DNA of 64,000 nt from CBDFKK01 sp965248815 (lineage in GTDB: Bacteria; Pseudomonadota; Alphaproteobacteria; SMXP01), in assembly GCA_965248815.1 (NCBI GenBank), contig CBDFKK010000008.1, positions 310,001 to 374,000 of the forward strand, given 5' to 3'. Each line of letters starts with the position of its first letter. Position 1 is the first letter of the stretch. A program made the position numbers and the translations under genes. Shown piece by piece: positions 17,548 to 27,509 of this stretch. The notes under the pieces were generated by a model. It searched no databases. It saw only the letters and a list, made by a program, of their open reading frames with translations, and was not told the DNA's origin.

Positions 17548-19571
17548 ATGTCCGGGTTAAGCAATAGCCCGCGCGTTATCGCGCTGGTCGGGCCGCAGTC
17601 AAGCGGCAAAACAAGCCTAATGGAAAGTATTTTGTGTCAATCCGGGGCACTCGAACGGCGCTCTGGAGCAAGCCGGCTGATCGGAGACGCGTCATCTGAA
17701 GCAAAATCCCGAGATATGGGAACCGAGATCAATGTCGCCTCGTGCGACTTCATGGACGACACCTATACCTTTTTAGATTGTCCGGGTTCATTGGAATTAG
17801 CCCAAGAAATCTATGGTGCGTTGCAACTGGCTGATGCCGCCGTTGTCGTGACAGAAAGCGACCCGGACAAAATTATTGGGATGGCCCCTCTTCTTAAGCA
17901 TCTCGAAGATCTAAAAATACCTCGCTACGTATTCGTGAACAAAGTCGACAAGGCTTCAGGGTCCGTCGCGGACCTCGCAGCTGCACTTGAACATGCAAAT
18001 TCGACGCCCGTCGTTCTGCGCCATATTCCCATTACTAAGGGGGACGAAGTTACGGGCTATATCGATCTCGCGAGTGAGCGCACATACGTTTACAACAAGC
18101 AAGAACCTTCCAAGATTGTCGAACTGCCGAGCGAGCTGGAAAGTGATGTCGCGGAAGCTCGCTATTCGATGCTGGAGAAGTTGGCTGACTTTGATGAGCA
18201 ATTGATGGAGCAATTACTCGAAGATACCGACCCATCGAAGGAAGCAGTTTACAAAGATCTCACACAAGACGTTGACGATGGACTCATCTTGCCCGTACTT
18301 ATCGGGTCGGCACTAAACGAGAATGGCGTCCATCGGCTTCTCAAAGCGTTGCGTCACGAAGTACCAGGCCTAGAGAAATTGCACGAACGCCTTGGCGTCG
18401 AGCCCGAAGGTGGCACACTCGCCCAGATCGTCAAGACTTATCACGTGCCACATACAGGACGGATCTCTCTCGCCCGCGTTGTCAGAGGCCAAATCAAAGA
18501 AGGAGACACTTTGAATGGCGAACGGCCATCTAGCCTCGTTTCCTTTTTTGGCGAAAAGATGGAAAAACTTTCACAAGCCGTGGCAGGGCAAGTCGTGGGA
18601 CTTGGCCGCATGGAAAAATCCCATACCGGAGACGCGTTAACGAGCGGAAAAGGCAAGAGCGACGAACTTCCCGAATTGCCGGTCTTGCCTCCGGTGTACA
18701 GTATCGCGTTAGGTGCAGAAAACCGCAATGACGAAGTCAAGCTTGTGACTTCATTGAGCAAAATTGTCGAAGAGGACCCGTCCCTGTCGTATGAGCAAAC
18801 GACCGACACCCATGAGATAATTTTGAAGGGTCAAGGCGAAGTACAATTCCAAATTGCGAGCGATCGACTAAAGACTAAGTACGGCGTCAATGTAACGACC
18901 AGAAGGCCGAAAGTGCCTTACAAGGAAACGATCAAGAAACCGAAGAAGCATCACAGCCGCTATAAAAAACAATCGGGTGGCCACGGGCCAATTCGGTGAT
19001 GTCGTGGTTGAAATTCAACCGCAGCCCGGCCGGTACGGGATTTTCGTTTAATGACAAGATCACCGGCGGCGCAATTCCGCGTCAGTACATTCCGAGCGTT
19101 GAAACAGGCGTCAAAGAATATCTCAGCCGCGGTCCGCTCGGATTTCAAGTGGTCGACGTGGCCGTCACATTGGTGGACGGCTCATATCATGCCGTAGACA
19201 GTTCTGACATGGCATTCAAAACGGCCGGACGCATGGCCATGACGGAAGCCATGCCCGACTGTAGCCCTGTCTTACTCGAGCCGATTATGCATGTGAAGGT
19301 CAACGTTCCCTCGGACTATACCGGACAGATTAACGGTTTGATCAGCGGCCGCCGAGGACAAATTTTGGGGTTTGATTCACGCGCCGGCTGGCCCGGCTGG
19401 GACACGGTCGAAGCACACATGCCTCAGTCTGAATTGTCAGACATAATCATCGAGCTACGCTCAATAACGCTGGGCGCAGGCACGTTCACATATTCGTTCG
19501 ATCACCTAAGCGAATTGACCGGCAAGCTTGCGGATCAAGTATTGCAGCAACATCAGCAAGCCGCTGAGTAA
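17548..19571 (+). pseudogene. EF-G-like translation GTPase split by a frameshift
   Basis: The first 1.45 kb encode an EF-G-like GTPase: P-loop GPQSSGKTS (residues 15-23), FLDCPGS for the DxxG region, NKVD for base recognition, then beta-barrel and domain III. At KQSGGHG the frame goes wrong and stops at 18999. Removing one C near 18988 (GGGCCAATT to GGGCAATT) restores GGHGQFGDVVVEIQP and joins the second frame, which holds domains IV and V to 19571. The intact protein would be about 674 residues, of the divergent FusA-like group. It may be a pseudogene, a programmed shift or a sequencing error. An AGGAGG-type site precedes the ATG. Confidence 0.87.
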
Positions 19572-19591
19572 AGATCGTAATCAATGCAAGT

Positions 19592-19624
19592 AGACCCAGC
19601 ATTTCGGTGCTGGGTCTTTTTTTC
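19592..19624 (+). terminator. Rho-independent terminator after the EF-G-like gene
   Basis: AGACCCAGCA and TGCTGGGTCT pair around a TTTCGG loop, followed by a run of seven or more T. It lies about 20 bp after the stop and just before the convergent MFS gene. Confidence 0.9.
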
Positions 19625-19634
19625 CGCAAAGGCT

Positions 19635-20864
19635 TTATCCGCGTTCAGGATCGGGGACTTTGACGGTGAAGGAATAGATGGATAGCAGAACCATCACGCC
19701 GGCACCAAACAGCATCGGTAGATTGGGAGCTATATCGTAGAGTACTGCACCGATGATCGGGCCAAAAATAATTCCCGCCGTCGGCGCTGCAGCCAAAAGG
19801 CCTGAGGCAGCACCATATTCCTCCGGTGTGACGCTCAGTGTCGCCGCTGCGCTGATACCGGGCGTCGAAAGCGAAAACGCTAGTCCAAGCAAAGCATAAC
19901 CGACGCAAACAACGATAAACGAGCCGGCTAGTCCGATTACTAGCAAGCCGATCGCAAAAAACGGTAGGCCGCTGCGGATTAGAATTTTGGGCCGAACCTT
20001 TAGGATCTGAAGAAATACGGCTTGGACAATTATGATTGTTACTGCCATTCCAAATATGGCCATGCTCGCGGCTTGGGCGAGCTCTGTATCGCTATATCCA
20101 AACATGGATTCAAGATAGAAGGCTGTAACCGTCTGAAGAGATATAAACATCATGAACATGACGAATGTCAGCAGTAAGTAAGGATAGACGCGCGCATCGG
20201 TAAGTTTGAGTCTTGCTGACGAATCCAAATCGACATGCCGGGGCGGTTCGTGAAGATAAATCATGGCGAGGATCGCACCCAGAAGCGCCAAAACCGCGGC
20301 CGTATAAAGGGGCACGATGAGTCCAAAGCTCGCCAAGGTGCCGCCCATGGCGGGGCCCAAAATCGTTCCCAATCCAGAGGCAACACCAATCAGCGCCATG
20401 CCCTGACTTCGTGAACTGGCATCCGTCGTATCCGCCACATAGGCCGTTGCGGCTGGTTGGATGCCCGATGAGACCAACCCGAAAGCCGCGCGCGCAATCA
20501 TCAGCATGGGAAACAGGAGAGTAACGCCGATCCAACCAGACAGGCCCGCTTGCAAGCACAGCCCAAACACAAACGTCCCAACGGCGTAGCCTACGAGGCC
20601 ACAAACGAAGACGTTCTTTCGTCCCCAAACGTTGGATTGCCGGCCCCACCAAGGCGCCGTAACAGCAATTGCAAATCCGGAAATACTCAAGACGATCGCC
20701 AGTTGAAGCTCTGAGAATCCCAACTTGATCGCGACAGGCCCGAAGATGACAAACATCAACGTGTGACCCATGCCGTAAGTCACAAGGCCGACCAACAAAA
20801 CAATTTTAGCGATCCCACTCGGCGCTTTGCTTTCGGGCGCCGCCCGATCAACCGTTGCCGTCAC
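19635..20864 (-). CDS. MFS transporter (drug-efflux type)
   Basis: A 409-residue carrier with about 12 hydrophobic segments. The A-motif-like loop APWWGRQSNVWGRKNVFV follows the second helix, and GLGTILGPAMGGTLASFG resembles motif C of proton-driven antiporters (TetA/Bcr-like). Both suggest export of small molecules. The substrate is not known. It is convergent with the EF-G-like gene and shares its terminator region. Confidence 0.82.
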   Translation of the reverse strand: MTATVDRAAPESKAPSGIAKIVLLVGLVTYGMGHTLMFVIFGPVAIKLGFSELQLAIVLSISGFAIAVTAPWWGRQSNVWGRKNVFVCGLVGYAVGTFVFGLCLQAGLSGWIGVTLLFPMLMIARAAFGLVSSGIQPAATAYVADTTDASSRSQGMALIGVASGLGTILGPAMGGTLASFGLIVPLYTAAVLALLGAILAMIYLHEPPRHVDLDSSARLKLTDARVYPYLLLTFVMFMMFISLQTVTAFYLESMFGYSDTELAQAASMAIFGMAVTIIIVQAVFLQILKVRPKILIRSGLPFFAIGLLVIGLAGSFIVVCVGYALLGLAFSLSTPGISAAATLSVTPEEYGAASGLLAAAPTAGIIFGPIIGAVLYDIAPNLPMLFGAGVMVLLSIYSFTVKVPDPERG

Positions 20865-21069
20865 CTTTTACGGAATTCCCTTCATTAACTTGCCGCATTT
20901 TACGAAACTCAGAAATGCGTCGGAGGACCAGCGTCCTATTCTCAGACATGCCTGCGTAAAAAGGCCAATTCAAGTCAAGAGGCACAATAAACTCGCCGCC
21001 AACTGCCTATCGGTCATTTGGACGAATAGACGCACCGAATTCCGTTATCGCTGATCGGGCTATGTCTAG

Positions 21070-22737
21070 TTAGGACGGCTCGGTGATCGTAATGGTCTGA
21101 CCGGGTTCGAGGTCCGTCAATTCTTGCACCTGTCCGCTCGGCCATGTGACCTCGATGCGATCGACAGAGTCGCGCTTGCCTAGCCCGAACGTGATGGTTT
21201 GCTCATTGAGCGAGTTGTACCCAATCCCGCTATAAATCTCGCGTGTTTGCTCGAGATCTCCTGCAACGGCCTTGACCCGTGCATTGTAAGCGCTGCGGTT
21301 ACTCCGTGTACCAACGAGCTTCACCTTAATCCAATTATTGTCGTTTCCTCTGTTGAGAAACAACTTGTTCTTCTGTTCGATGTTCGCAGGCTTGCCCGCG
21401 CTGTAGTAAGTGCGATTGTTGGCGAATATGTCGGGGAAACCGTCATTGTTGACATCGCCGGCAGCAACGCCACTGCCAATGCCGAAGCCTTCCGCACCAG
21501 AGCGCTTGGTAACGTCGGTGAACGTGCCGTCGCCATTATTTTGGAACAACGCGTTGTTGGCCGGCTCCCACGCAATATAGAACTGAACAAAGACTGGAAG
21601 ACCAGTCATGACATCGTTGATCAATGTGTCGGACAGACCTCCGTTATTGACATAAATGTCGATCAGGCCGTCATTGTCGAAGTCAGCCATAGTGCAGCCG
21701 CGGGCACCGCCCTTGTCGCCCGTACCAGAGGCCAACGTAATGTCGGAAAAGTTCGCGGCCCCGGTCTCTTTCAGGTCGTTGCGCACCATTCGATTGGCTT
21801 GATCCGAGAGTGGAAAATAGGCGTCGATATCGCCATCATTGTCGATGTCGCCCAAGCAGACGCCGTTGGCGTTGCCGGGGTTGAGGAAAGCCAGACCCGA
21901 GGGCGGCTGCCGGCTTTTGGTCACATCGGCAAATGTGCCGTCGCCTTGATTATGAAAGAGAACATTGGCGTCCCCCTCCGTAGTCGACAGGTGATCGACA
22001 AAGCCGTCCTGATCGAAATCGAACCAGCCGCCGTTTCCCTGCGAATTGATCTCCAAAAGCTTGCCGATAAGACTGATGCCCGACTCGCTTGTGACTTGAG
22101 TGAAGGTTCCGTCGCCATTGTTTTTGAATAATTCATGATCGATATGGTAGTCGGCGCTGCGCCATGAAATGTCGAGCAAACCGTCATTGTCGTAATCAAC
22201 CCACATAATGCCCCCGGACGTATTGCCGAGGCCGCCGAGCTCTGCATCTTTCTCGTTGCCCGCGCGCATGAGACCCGCCGCACGGCCAATATTCTCGAAA
22301 TTCGGCTCGCCCGTTTCCGTCAATAGATTCTTGAATAGGGTCGCCGGTTGATGGCCTTGGGGCATGCCGGAAGGCGGCATGGTCGCAATTACGAGATCTG
22401 AGTCGCCGTCATTGTCGAAGTCGCCCCAGGCGACGCCCCTGCCAAGAGCCCCTTCATAGTTCACGCCCCGTTCTTTAGACACATCGGTAAAATTGCCCTC
22501 GCCGTCATTTTCCCACAGCCGGTTTTGAACTCCTGGGGCGGACGCCCCGACATTGACATAGATGTCGACGTCGCCGTCATTGTCATAGTCGGTGAACGCT
22601 ACACCGGCCGCATTTGTCCCCAGATCCGCGATACCCGCCTTTTCACCCACTTCTTTGAAGCGAATGGATGAAGCTCCGAAAACAGAGGCAGGCTGCAAAA
22701 CAAGCCCAACGAGCAAAGCAGGGACAATCAATCTCAT
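21070..22737 (-). CDS. FG-GAP/ASPIC-UnbV domain exported protein
   Basis: A 555-residue secreted protein. A signal peptide (RLIVPALLVGLVLQPASVFG) is followed by a propeller of FG-GAP/VCBS repeats with at least seven calcium-binding motifs such as DYDNDGDVD, DFDNDGDSD, DYDNDGLLD, DFDQDGFVD and DIDNDGDID. The last ~90 residues are the ASPIC/UnbV domain (IYSGIGYNSLNEQTITFGLG). Such proteins are extracellular or envelope-bound; the ligand is unknown. The start at 22737 has an AGGAG site. It is divergent from the propeller lipoprotein gene. Confidence 0.88.
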   Translation of the reverse strand: MRLIVPALLVGLVLQPASVFGASSIRFKEVGEKAGIADLGTNAAGVAFTDYDNDGDVDIYVNVGASAPGVQNRLWENDGEGNFTDVSKERGVNYEGALGRGVAWGDFDNDGDSDLVIATMPPSGMPQGHQPATLFKNLLTETGEPNFENIGRAAGLMRAGNEKDAELGGLGNTSGGIMWVDYDNDGLLDISWRSADYHIDHELFKNNGDGTFTQVTSESGISLIGKLLEINSQGNGGWFDFDQDGFVDHLSTTEGDANVLFHNQGDGTFADVTKSRQPPSGLAFLNPGNANGVCLGDIDNDGDIDAYFPLSDQANRMVRNDLKETGAANFSDITLASGTGDKGGARGCTMADFDNDGLIDIYVNNGGLSDTLINDVMTGLPVFVQFYIAWEPANNALFQNNGDGTFTDVTKRSGAEGFGIGSGVAAGDVNNDGFPDIFANNRTYYSAGKPANIEQKNKLFLNRGNDNNWIKVKLVGTRSNRSAYNARVKAVAGDLEQTREIYSGIGYNSLNEQTITFGLGKRDSVDRIEVTWPSGQVQELTDLEPGQTITITEPS

Positions 22738-22931
22738 AAATCTTCTCCTCACATACGTTCGTCGCGGTGATAGCAATCGTTCCCGGACCGAGCAACACCT
22801 ACGCCAAGACACGTCAACAGGCGGCTGACAACAAGCGTTTCCCTCTGAGGACAAGTGCCCCTCGCCGATTTACCCAGCCTTCGAATTCCCCCATACTAAT
22901 TTCTCGAATGCGGTTTAAGTGGGGGCAATTC

Positions 22932-24578
22932 ATGAACAATGATCGATCGACACCCATAGTGTTTTCATTGGGCGCGGGGCTTGCCGGCCTTTGCCTCACA
23001 GCCATCGCCTCTTGCACGACGGTGCCACCGGGATATGTCGTAGAAGAATTAGTCCCGGCTTCAAAGATGCACGGCATTCACGGTCTAGCGTTCGACGCGG
23101 AAGGCGCGCTTTACGCCGCCAGTCTCACGGGAAGCGCGATCTATAAGATCGACATCAACACGGGACTTGTCGAAGTGGCCGAGGGTCCCAATGATCAGAG
23201 CGGATCCGACGACGTTGCGGTTGGTCCAGACGGAACGTTAGCGTGGACTGCCAGTCACATCGGTGCCGTCGCTGCGCGCGCGCCGGGCGGCCAGGCAAAA
23301 ATACTCGCGAGGGATCTCGACGGTGCGAATTCAATCAATTACGCCCCTGACGGCCGATTGTTTGCAACCACGGTATTTGCCGGCGACGGACTTTATGAAA
23401 TAGACACAACGGGCGAACAGCCCGCCGCTGTCGTTTTAGAGGGCCTAGGCGGGCTCAACGGCTTTGAGATCGACGACGACAACCAACTCTACGGTCCCCT
23501 TTTCTTCCGCGGCAAAGTCGTCTCCATCGATTTAGAAGCGGGCAGCATTGAAGACGTGGCCGACGGGTTTACTGTGCCTGCCGCCGTCAACCTCGATTCC
23601 AAAGGCAACATCATTGTCGTCGACATTGAGACGGGCGAAGTCATACGTGTTGACCGGGCAACGGGTGCTAAAGAAGTCCTCGCTCAGCTTGAGCCACCTC
23701 TCGACAATTTGGCCATCGACAAGGACGATCGCATCTACGTCTCCAATACGGCCTTCAATCGAGTGACGCAAATTGATCCGCAGACGAAGAATATCAAAAC
23801 AATAGTCGAAGGTGGCTTTAGCTCACCGGGTGGATTTGTCCTGATCGAGAACCAAGGCCGGCCCGCTATTCTTGTTTCTGATTTTTGGGGCCACCGCATT
23901 GTAGACCGCACAACCGGCGCGATCACCGTGCCCAAATCCGATCGTGGCGTGTCGGGATCGATCGATATTGAGGCAACGGACGATGTCTTTATCCTGTCGT
24001 CCATTTGGCCGTTCGGACGAATTCAATTGGTCGAGCGCGCAACCGGCAAGATTGCAGGCTCCCTGGGCGGTTTCGGCGCGCCGTATGATGTCGATGTTCT
24101 GGCAAACGGAAACCTATTGGTTGCCGACTTCGCAACAGGACAATTGGTAGAAACCAGTCAAAACCAAAACGACCCGCGGCGCCTCGTCGCTCAAGGCCTT
24201 GAAGGTCCCGTTGCCATGGCTGACGCAGGCGACGGCGCCGTCTATGTCAGCGAGACCACTTCCGGCGTCATATCTCGTGTCTCTCTTGCAGATGGTTCCC
24301 GAACACAGGCATGGGAAGGTTTGAACAAGCCGGAAGGCATTGCTGTGGACGCTCAAGGTCGGCTGATCGTGGCCGAAGTCGGCGCGCGGCGCGTCATCGC
24401 CCTTGATCTGGAAACACAATCGCTAGAAGTCATCGCTGCGAATTTGCCGATGGGACTTCGAGGCTGGTCTGCCATGCCAGCTCCCTTTGTGCCGACAGGC
24501 GTTGCCGTCGATGAACTCGGCGTCATCTATGTCACCTCGGATATGGACAACGCGCTTTACAAGATCACTTATCGCTAG
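22932..24578 (+). CDS. NHL/SMP-30-like beta-propeller lipoprotein
   Basis: A 548-residue protein with a lipoprotein signal (lipobox IASC, Cys near residue 28), so it is likely anchored in the envelope. The mature part is repeated NHL/SMP-30-type blades: HGLAFDAEGALYAAS, DDVAVGPDGTL, NLAIDKDDRIYVSNT, EGIAVDAQGRLIVAEVG and GVAVDELGVIYVTSD. Related proteins bind or hydrolyse lactones and sugars, but no catalytic set is evident here. It is followed after 35 bp by a serine hydrolase gene on the same strand. The start at 22932 has a GGGGG stretch upstream. Confidence 0.82.
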   Translation: MNNDRSTPIVFSLGAGLAGLCLTAIASCTTVPPGYVVEELVPASKMHGIHGLAFDAEGALYAASLTGSAIYKIDINTGLVEVAEGPNDQSGSDDVAVGPDGTLAWTASHIGAVAARAPGGQAKILARDLDGANSINYAPDGRLFATTVFAGDGLYEIDTTGEQPAAVVLEGLGGLNGFEIDDDNQLYGPLFFRGKVVSIDLEAGSIEDVADGFTVPAAVNLDSKGNIIVVDIETGEVIRVDRATGAKEVLAQLEPPLDNLAIDKDDRIYVSNTAFNRVTQIDPQTKNIKTIVEGGFSSPGGFVLIENQGRPAILVSDFWGHRIVDRTTGAITVPKSDRGVSGSIDIEATDDVFILSSIWPFGRIQLVERATGKIAGSLGGFGAPYDVDVLANGNLLVADFATGQLVETSQNQNDPRRLVAQGLEGPVAMADAGDGAVYVSETTSGVISRVSLADGSRTQAWEGLNKPEGIAVDAQGRLIVAEVGARRVIALDLETQSLEVIAANLPMGLRGWSAMPAPFVPTGVAVDELGVIYVTSDMDNALYKITYR

Positions 24579-24613
24579 GCGTTTTCGCTCCACTTTGATC
24601 TAAAGGACCAAAC

Positions 24614-25789
24614 ATGAGAAGGCTTCTCTTTGTGGTCTTGGTGATCGCGGTTGCGGGCGGGACCTTTGCCTACACCAGCGACCCGCTTTTGTGGCAACGC
24701 TATTTCAATACGTTCTTCTTTCCCGACGACCCCACCTACGCAACGCTTCGCCCGACGGAAGCCATCACAGGCAACGGCGCGTTTGAAATTTCATCAGCCT
24801 TGCAAAAAGAAAAAACGATTTCCGACGATGCATTGAACGAAGTCGCGCGCTACGCCGATGAATATGACTCCTACGGGCTCGTCGTAGTTCACAAGGGCAG
24901 GATCCAAATCGAGTGGTACAAGGACGGTTGGAGCCGCGATCGGCTTACGCAATCCCAATCCATGCACAAGAGTTTGTTGCCGATCCTCATCGGCGCGGCG
25001 ATGGAAGACGGCGATATCCAATCCATCGACGAACCCATCGGCGGCGATATCAATGAATGGTCTGCAGACGCGCGCGGCGAAATCACCATCAAACAGTTGA
25101 TGACCATGTCGAGCGGACTGCAGCAATATGATTTTACGCTAAATCCATTCGCGGACGACTTTCGCTGGCTGTTTGCCGGCGATTCAACGCCGGTCATCCT
25201 ACGCACCCGGCTCGATTGGGTCCCGGGCGATAAATTCGACTACAACAACATCAATAGCGAAGTGCTGGGTCTCATTATCGAGCGCGCCACGGGCAAGAGA
25301 TACTCGGACTACTTGCAGGAAAAATTGTGGCTTCCCCTTGGCGCTAACGAGGGGCGCGTATGGATCGACAGCGAAGGCGGCAAAGCGCATACCTCTTGCT
25401 GCTTGCTCGCCACGCCCCGCGACTGGGCGAAGATTGGCTTGCTGTTTTTAGGCGAGGGCAAAGTAAACGGCGCCCGCATCGTCCCGGCCGAATGGATCGG
25501 CCAAATCATCGAGCCGTCGGACGTGAGCGCCTGGTACGGTTTTCAAATCTGGTTTGGCTATGCGACCGAGCCCAATCCGCGCACCGGCGGCGGCGGTTAC
25601 CAGCGTACCGAGCCGTTCTTAAAGCGTGACACTTATTACTTGTCCGGCTTCGGAGCCCAACGGGTTTATGTAGTGCCGTCCGAAGAGTTGGTCGTCGCTC
25701 GGATGGGACCGTCGAGCGGGCGCACTACCATAAAGCCATCGTGGGACAATAGCTATTTGGTCAACACGCTCATTCGCGGCATTCTCTAG
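24614..25789 (+). CDS. Serine hydrolase of the beta-lactamase class C fold
   Basis: A 391-residue protein with an N-terminal membrane anchor or signal (residues 3-20). The catalytic SxxK is SMHK (Ser116-Lys119), and YNN follows in FDYNNINSEVLG, as in penicillin-binding-protein-like esterases and class C beta-lactamases. The region MTMSSGLQQYD is also typical. It probably acts in the periplasm on an ester or amide; the substrate is not known. It shares a strand and a 35-bp gap with the propeller lipoprotein, so the pair may be co-expressed. Confidence 0.87.
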   Translation: MRRLLFVVLVIAVAGGTFAYTSDPLLWQRYFNTFFFPDDPTYATLRPTEAITGNGAFEISSALQKEKTISDDALNEVARYADEYDSYGLVVVHKGRIQIEWYKDGWSRDRLTQSQSMHKSLLPILIGAAMEDGDIQSIDEPIGGDINEWSADARGEITIKQLMTMSSGLQQYDFTLNPFADDFRWLFAGDSTPVILRTRLDWVPGDKFDYNNINSEVLGLIIERATGKRYSDYLQEKLWLPLGANEGRVWIDSEGGKAHTSCCLLATPRDWAKIGLLFLGEGKVNGARIVPAEWIGQIIEPSDVSAWYGFQIWFGYATEPNPRTGGGGYQRTEPFLKRDTYYLSGFGAQRVYVVPSEELVVARMGPSSGRTTIKPSWDNSYLVNTLIRGIL

Positions 25790-25845
25790 CTTTGAAGCAT
25801 CGACTCTGGTAAATGCACGCATTTATCACTTTAACTTAAGCTGCC

Positions 25846-26586
25846 ATGGAGCAGCCAATCGGAATGCGAAAATCGAGTGAACGAACACCAACAAAGAAAT
25901 CAAAGGCAGTTTTGAATTACGATCCGTTTAAAGCTCTCGCGCAACGAACAGGCAGTTTGGTAACCGACGAGAGGAATGTATTCGCAGACGCCGTACAGGC
26001 ATTTCAACCAAACGACCCCGAACCATTGTTGCAGCTTTTCCATTCTGAAAATCGCAGCACGATCACCAACGCGCTTTACGTCTATTCCGAATTGGGCAAG
26101 CGCGGGCGCGGCCTTGAGGATGAAGCCCTCAAGCTGTTGAACCATCCAGATCCTTCCGCGCGATGGTACATCATTGATGGGATAGGCTCGCGCGTAGAGC
26201 CGCAGCAACTAGCCAGGTTATTGGTTCTTTGTAACGACGAGGCCGCGAGAGTTCGCTTCAAAATGGCGGATCTAATTTCCTGCATTCATACATCAAGGCT
26301 TGAACAAGCGCATGCTTTTTTGAGGACCACTCAGAAGCTAGAATGCCATCGCCGCGGACTGGAAATTCTAAAGTCCGATGCGACACCCGAGCAATTGATC
26401 AGCTTAGCTGTTGAGTCGCATCGAATTGAGGCTTGCTATTGCTATGCTTCAATAATTATTATGGCAAAGGCGGGACAGTTTGCAGAAATCGACGAAGCAG
26501 ATTCAGATACACAAGAGCTGCGGTATCTCCGTAATAAAATCGAATTGTTAAAGAAACATCCACGGATGAGAAGACCTCCCGCATAA
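25846..26586 (+). CDS. Hypothetical helical (HEAT-like) protein
   Basis: A 246-residue soluble protein without signal or membrane segments. From about residue 50 it reads as paired helices (for example LLNHPDPSARWYIIDGIGS and NDEAARVRFKMADLIS), which is HEAT-like. Many such proteins mediate protein contacts. I do not recognise the family. The start at 25846 lies 56 bp after the serine hydrolase; a second ATG at 25864 is also possible. Confidence 0.6.
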   Translation: MEQPIGMRKSSERTPTKKSKAVLNYDPFKALAQRTGSLVTDERNVFADAVQAFQPNDPEPLLQLFHSENRSTITNALYVYSELGKRGRGLEDEALKLLNHPDPSARWYIIDGIGSRVEPQQLARLLVLCNDEAARVRFKMADLISCIHTSRLEQAHAFLRTTQKLECHRRGLEILKSDATPEQLISLAVESHRIEACYCYASIIIMAKAGQFAEIDEADSDTQELRYLRNKIELLKKHPRMRRPPA

Positions 26587-26717
26587 GTGACAACGAAGGC
26601 TAGCCTCAGGAAATACCTTTAAGCCGGGAGAGGTTGGCGACAGACATACCAACTAGATCTCACCTTCGAGCAACGTGATGATACAAGCGTTAGAAGCTGT
26701 GTATCGGTTTTTTCGCG

Positions 26718-27452
26718 TTATGGCTTGACGGCGACAATGCCGACATGGTCATTGCCGTGTCCCTGGTCCTTGGCCGGACGGTCCTCGAAACTTGCGCGCT
26801 CAACGATGAAGCCCGCCTGCTCGCAAACGCGGCGCAGGATATCGGGATCCAGGAAATTCATGTACGGCGGAAGCACCACTTCTTTCGAACGTTGCGGAAT
26901 ATAATTCTCGCAATCTTCAACGAAGCCCGGCCAGATTTCGCCCGCTTTCTTTTTCGCCTCGTAAATGGGCCCGAGGCTCGCCCAAATCCCATTGTAAGGC
27001 GTATCGGCGACCAAAATGACTTTTCCACCGGGCTTGACCCAGCGAAATATTTTGGAGACCGTTGCTTCGATGTCTTCACCATTCATAAAGTGAAGCACGC
27101 GGCTCGAAAAGATCGCGTCGAATGACTCGTCGGGAAAGTCCGCACCCGGCAGAGTTGCCGCCACACACCGCAACCTTGATTTATCCTCTTCGGGAACCTT
27201 GCTTTGCAAGACTTCAAGGTGCCGAGGCTCCATATCGCTGGCACACACGCGCGCGCCTTTTGCCAAGGCAGGCAGCGTCACCACACCGAACGCGCAACCC
27301 ACTTCCAGAACCTCACCGTCAAGAGAGGCGGCATGGGCAATGAATTCCTCCGCATAGGGATCGAGCCACTCGAACATAAAACCCATGTTATTGAGCGTTG
27401 GAATCATGCCCTCTTTGGAAAAAACGGGCTTACCTGAGGTCGGGTTAGTCAA
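26718..27452 (-). CDS. SAM-dependent methyltransferase (copy 1 of 2)
   Basis: A 244-residue class I methyltransferase. Motif I is VLEVGCAFGVVTLPAL (SAM binding), followed by VCASDMEPRHLEVL and the post-II block FDAIFSSRVLHFM. WVKPGGKVILVADTPY matches motif III. The TTG start at 27452 is supported by end-to-end alignment with the neighbouring paralogue at 27510-28256. The substrate is unknown. The two genes are tandem on the minus strand, 57 bp apart. Confidence 0.8.
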   Translation of the reverse strand: MTNPTSGKPVFSKEGMIPTLNNMGFMFEWLDPYAEEFIAHAASLDGEVLEVGCAFGVVTLPALAKGARVCASDMEPRHLEVLQSKVPEEDKSRLRCVAATLPGADFPDESFDAIFSSRVLHFMNGEDIEATVSKIFRWVKPGGKVILVADTPYNGIWASLGPIYEAKKKAGEIWPGFVEDCENYIPQRSKEVVLPPYMNFLDPDILRRVCEQAGFIVERASFEDRPAKDQGHGNDHVGIVAVKP

Positions 27453-27509
27453 ATCTCAAGTCCAGTCGTTTGTTGCAAGAGTCATCATGTTTGAGATCGC
27501 CGAAATTTC

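Noticed and set aside
21199..22131. 310-residue plus-strand frame opposite the FG-GAP/UnbV gene
   Set aside because: It mirrors the repeated calcium-binding motifs of the real gene on the other strand; no ribosome site or family match.
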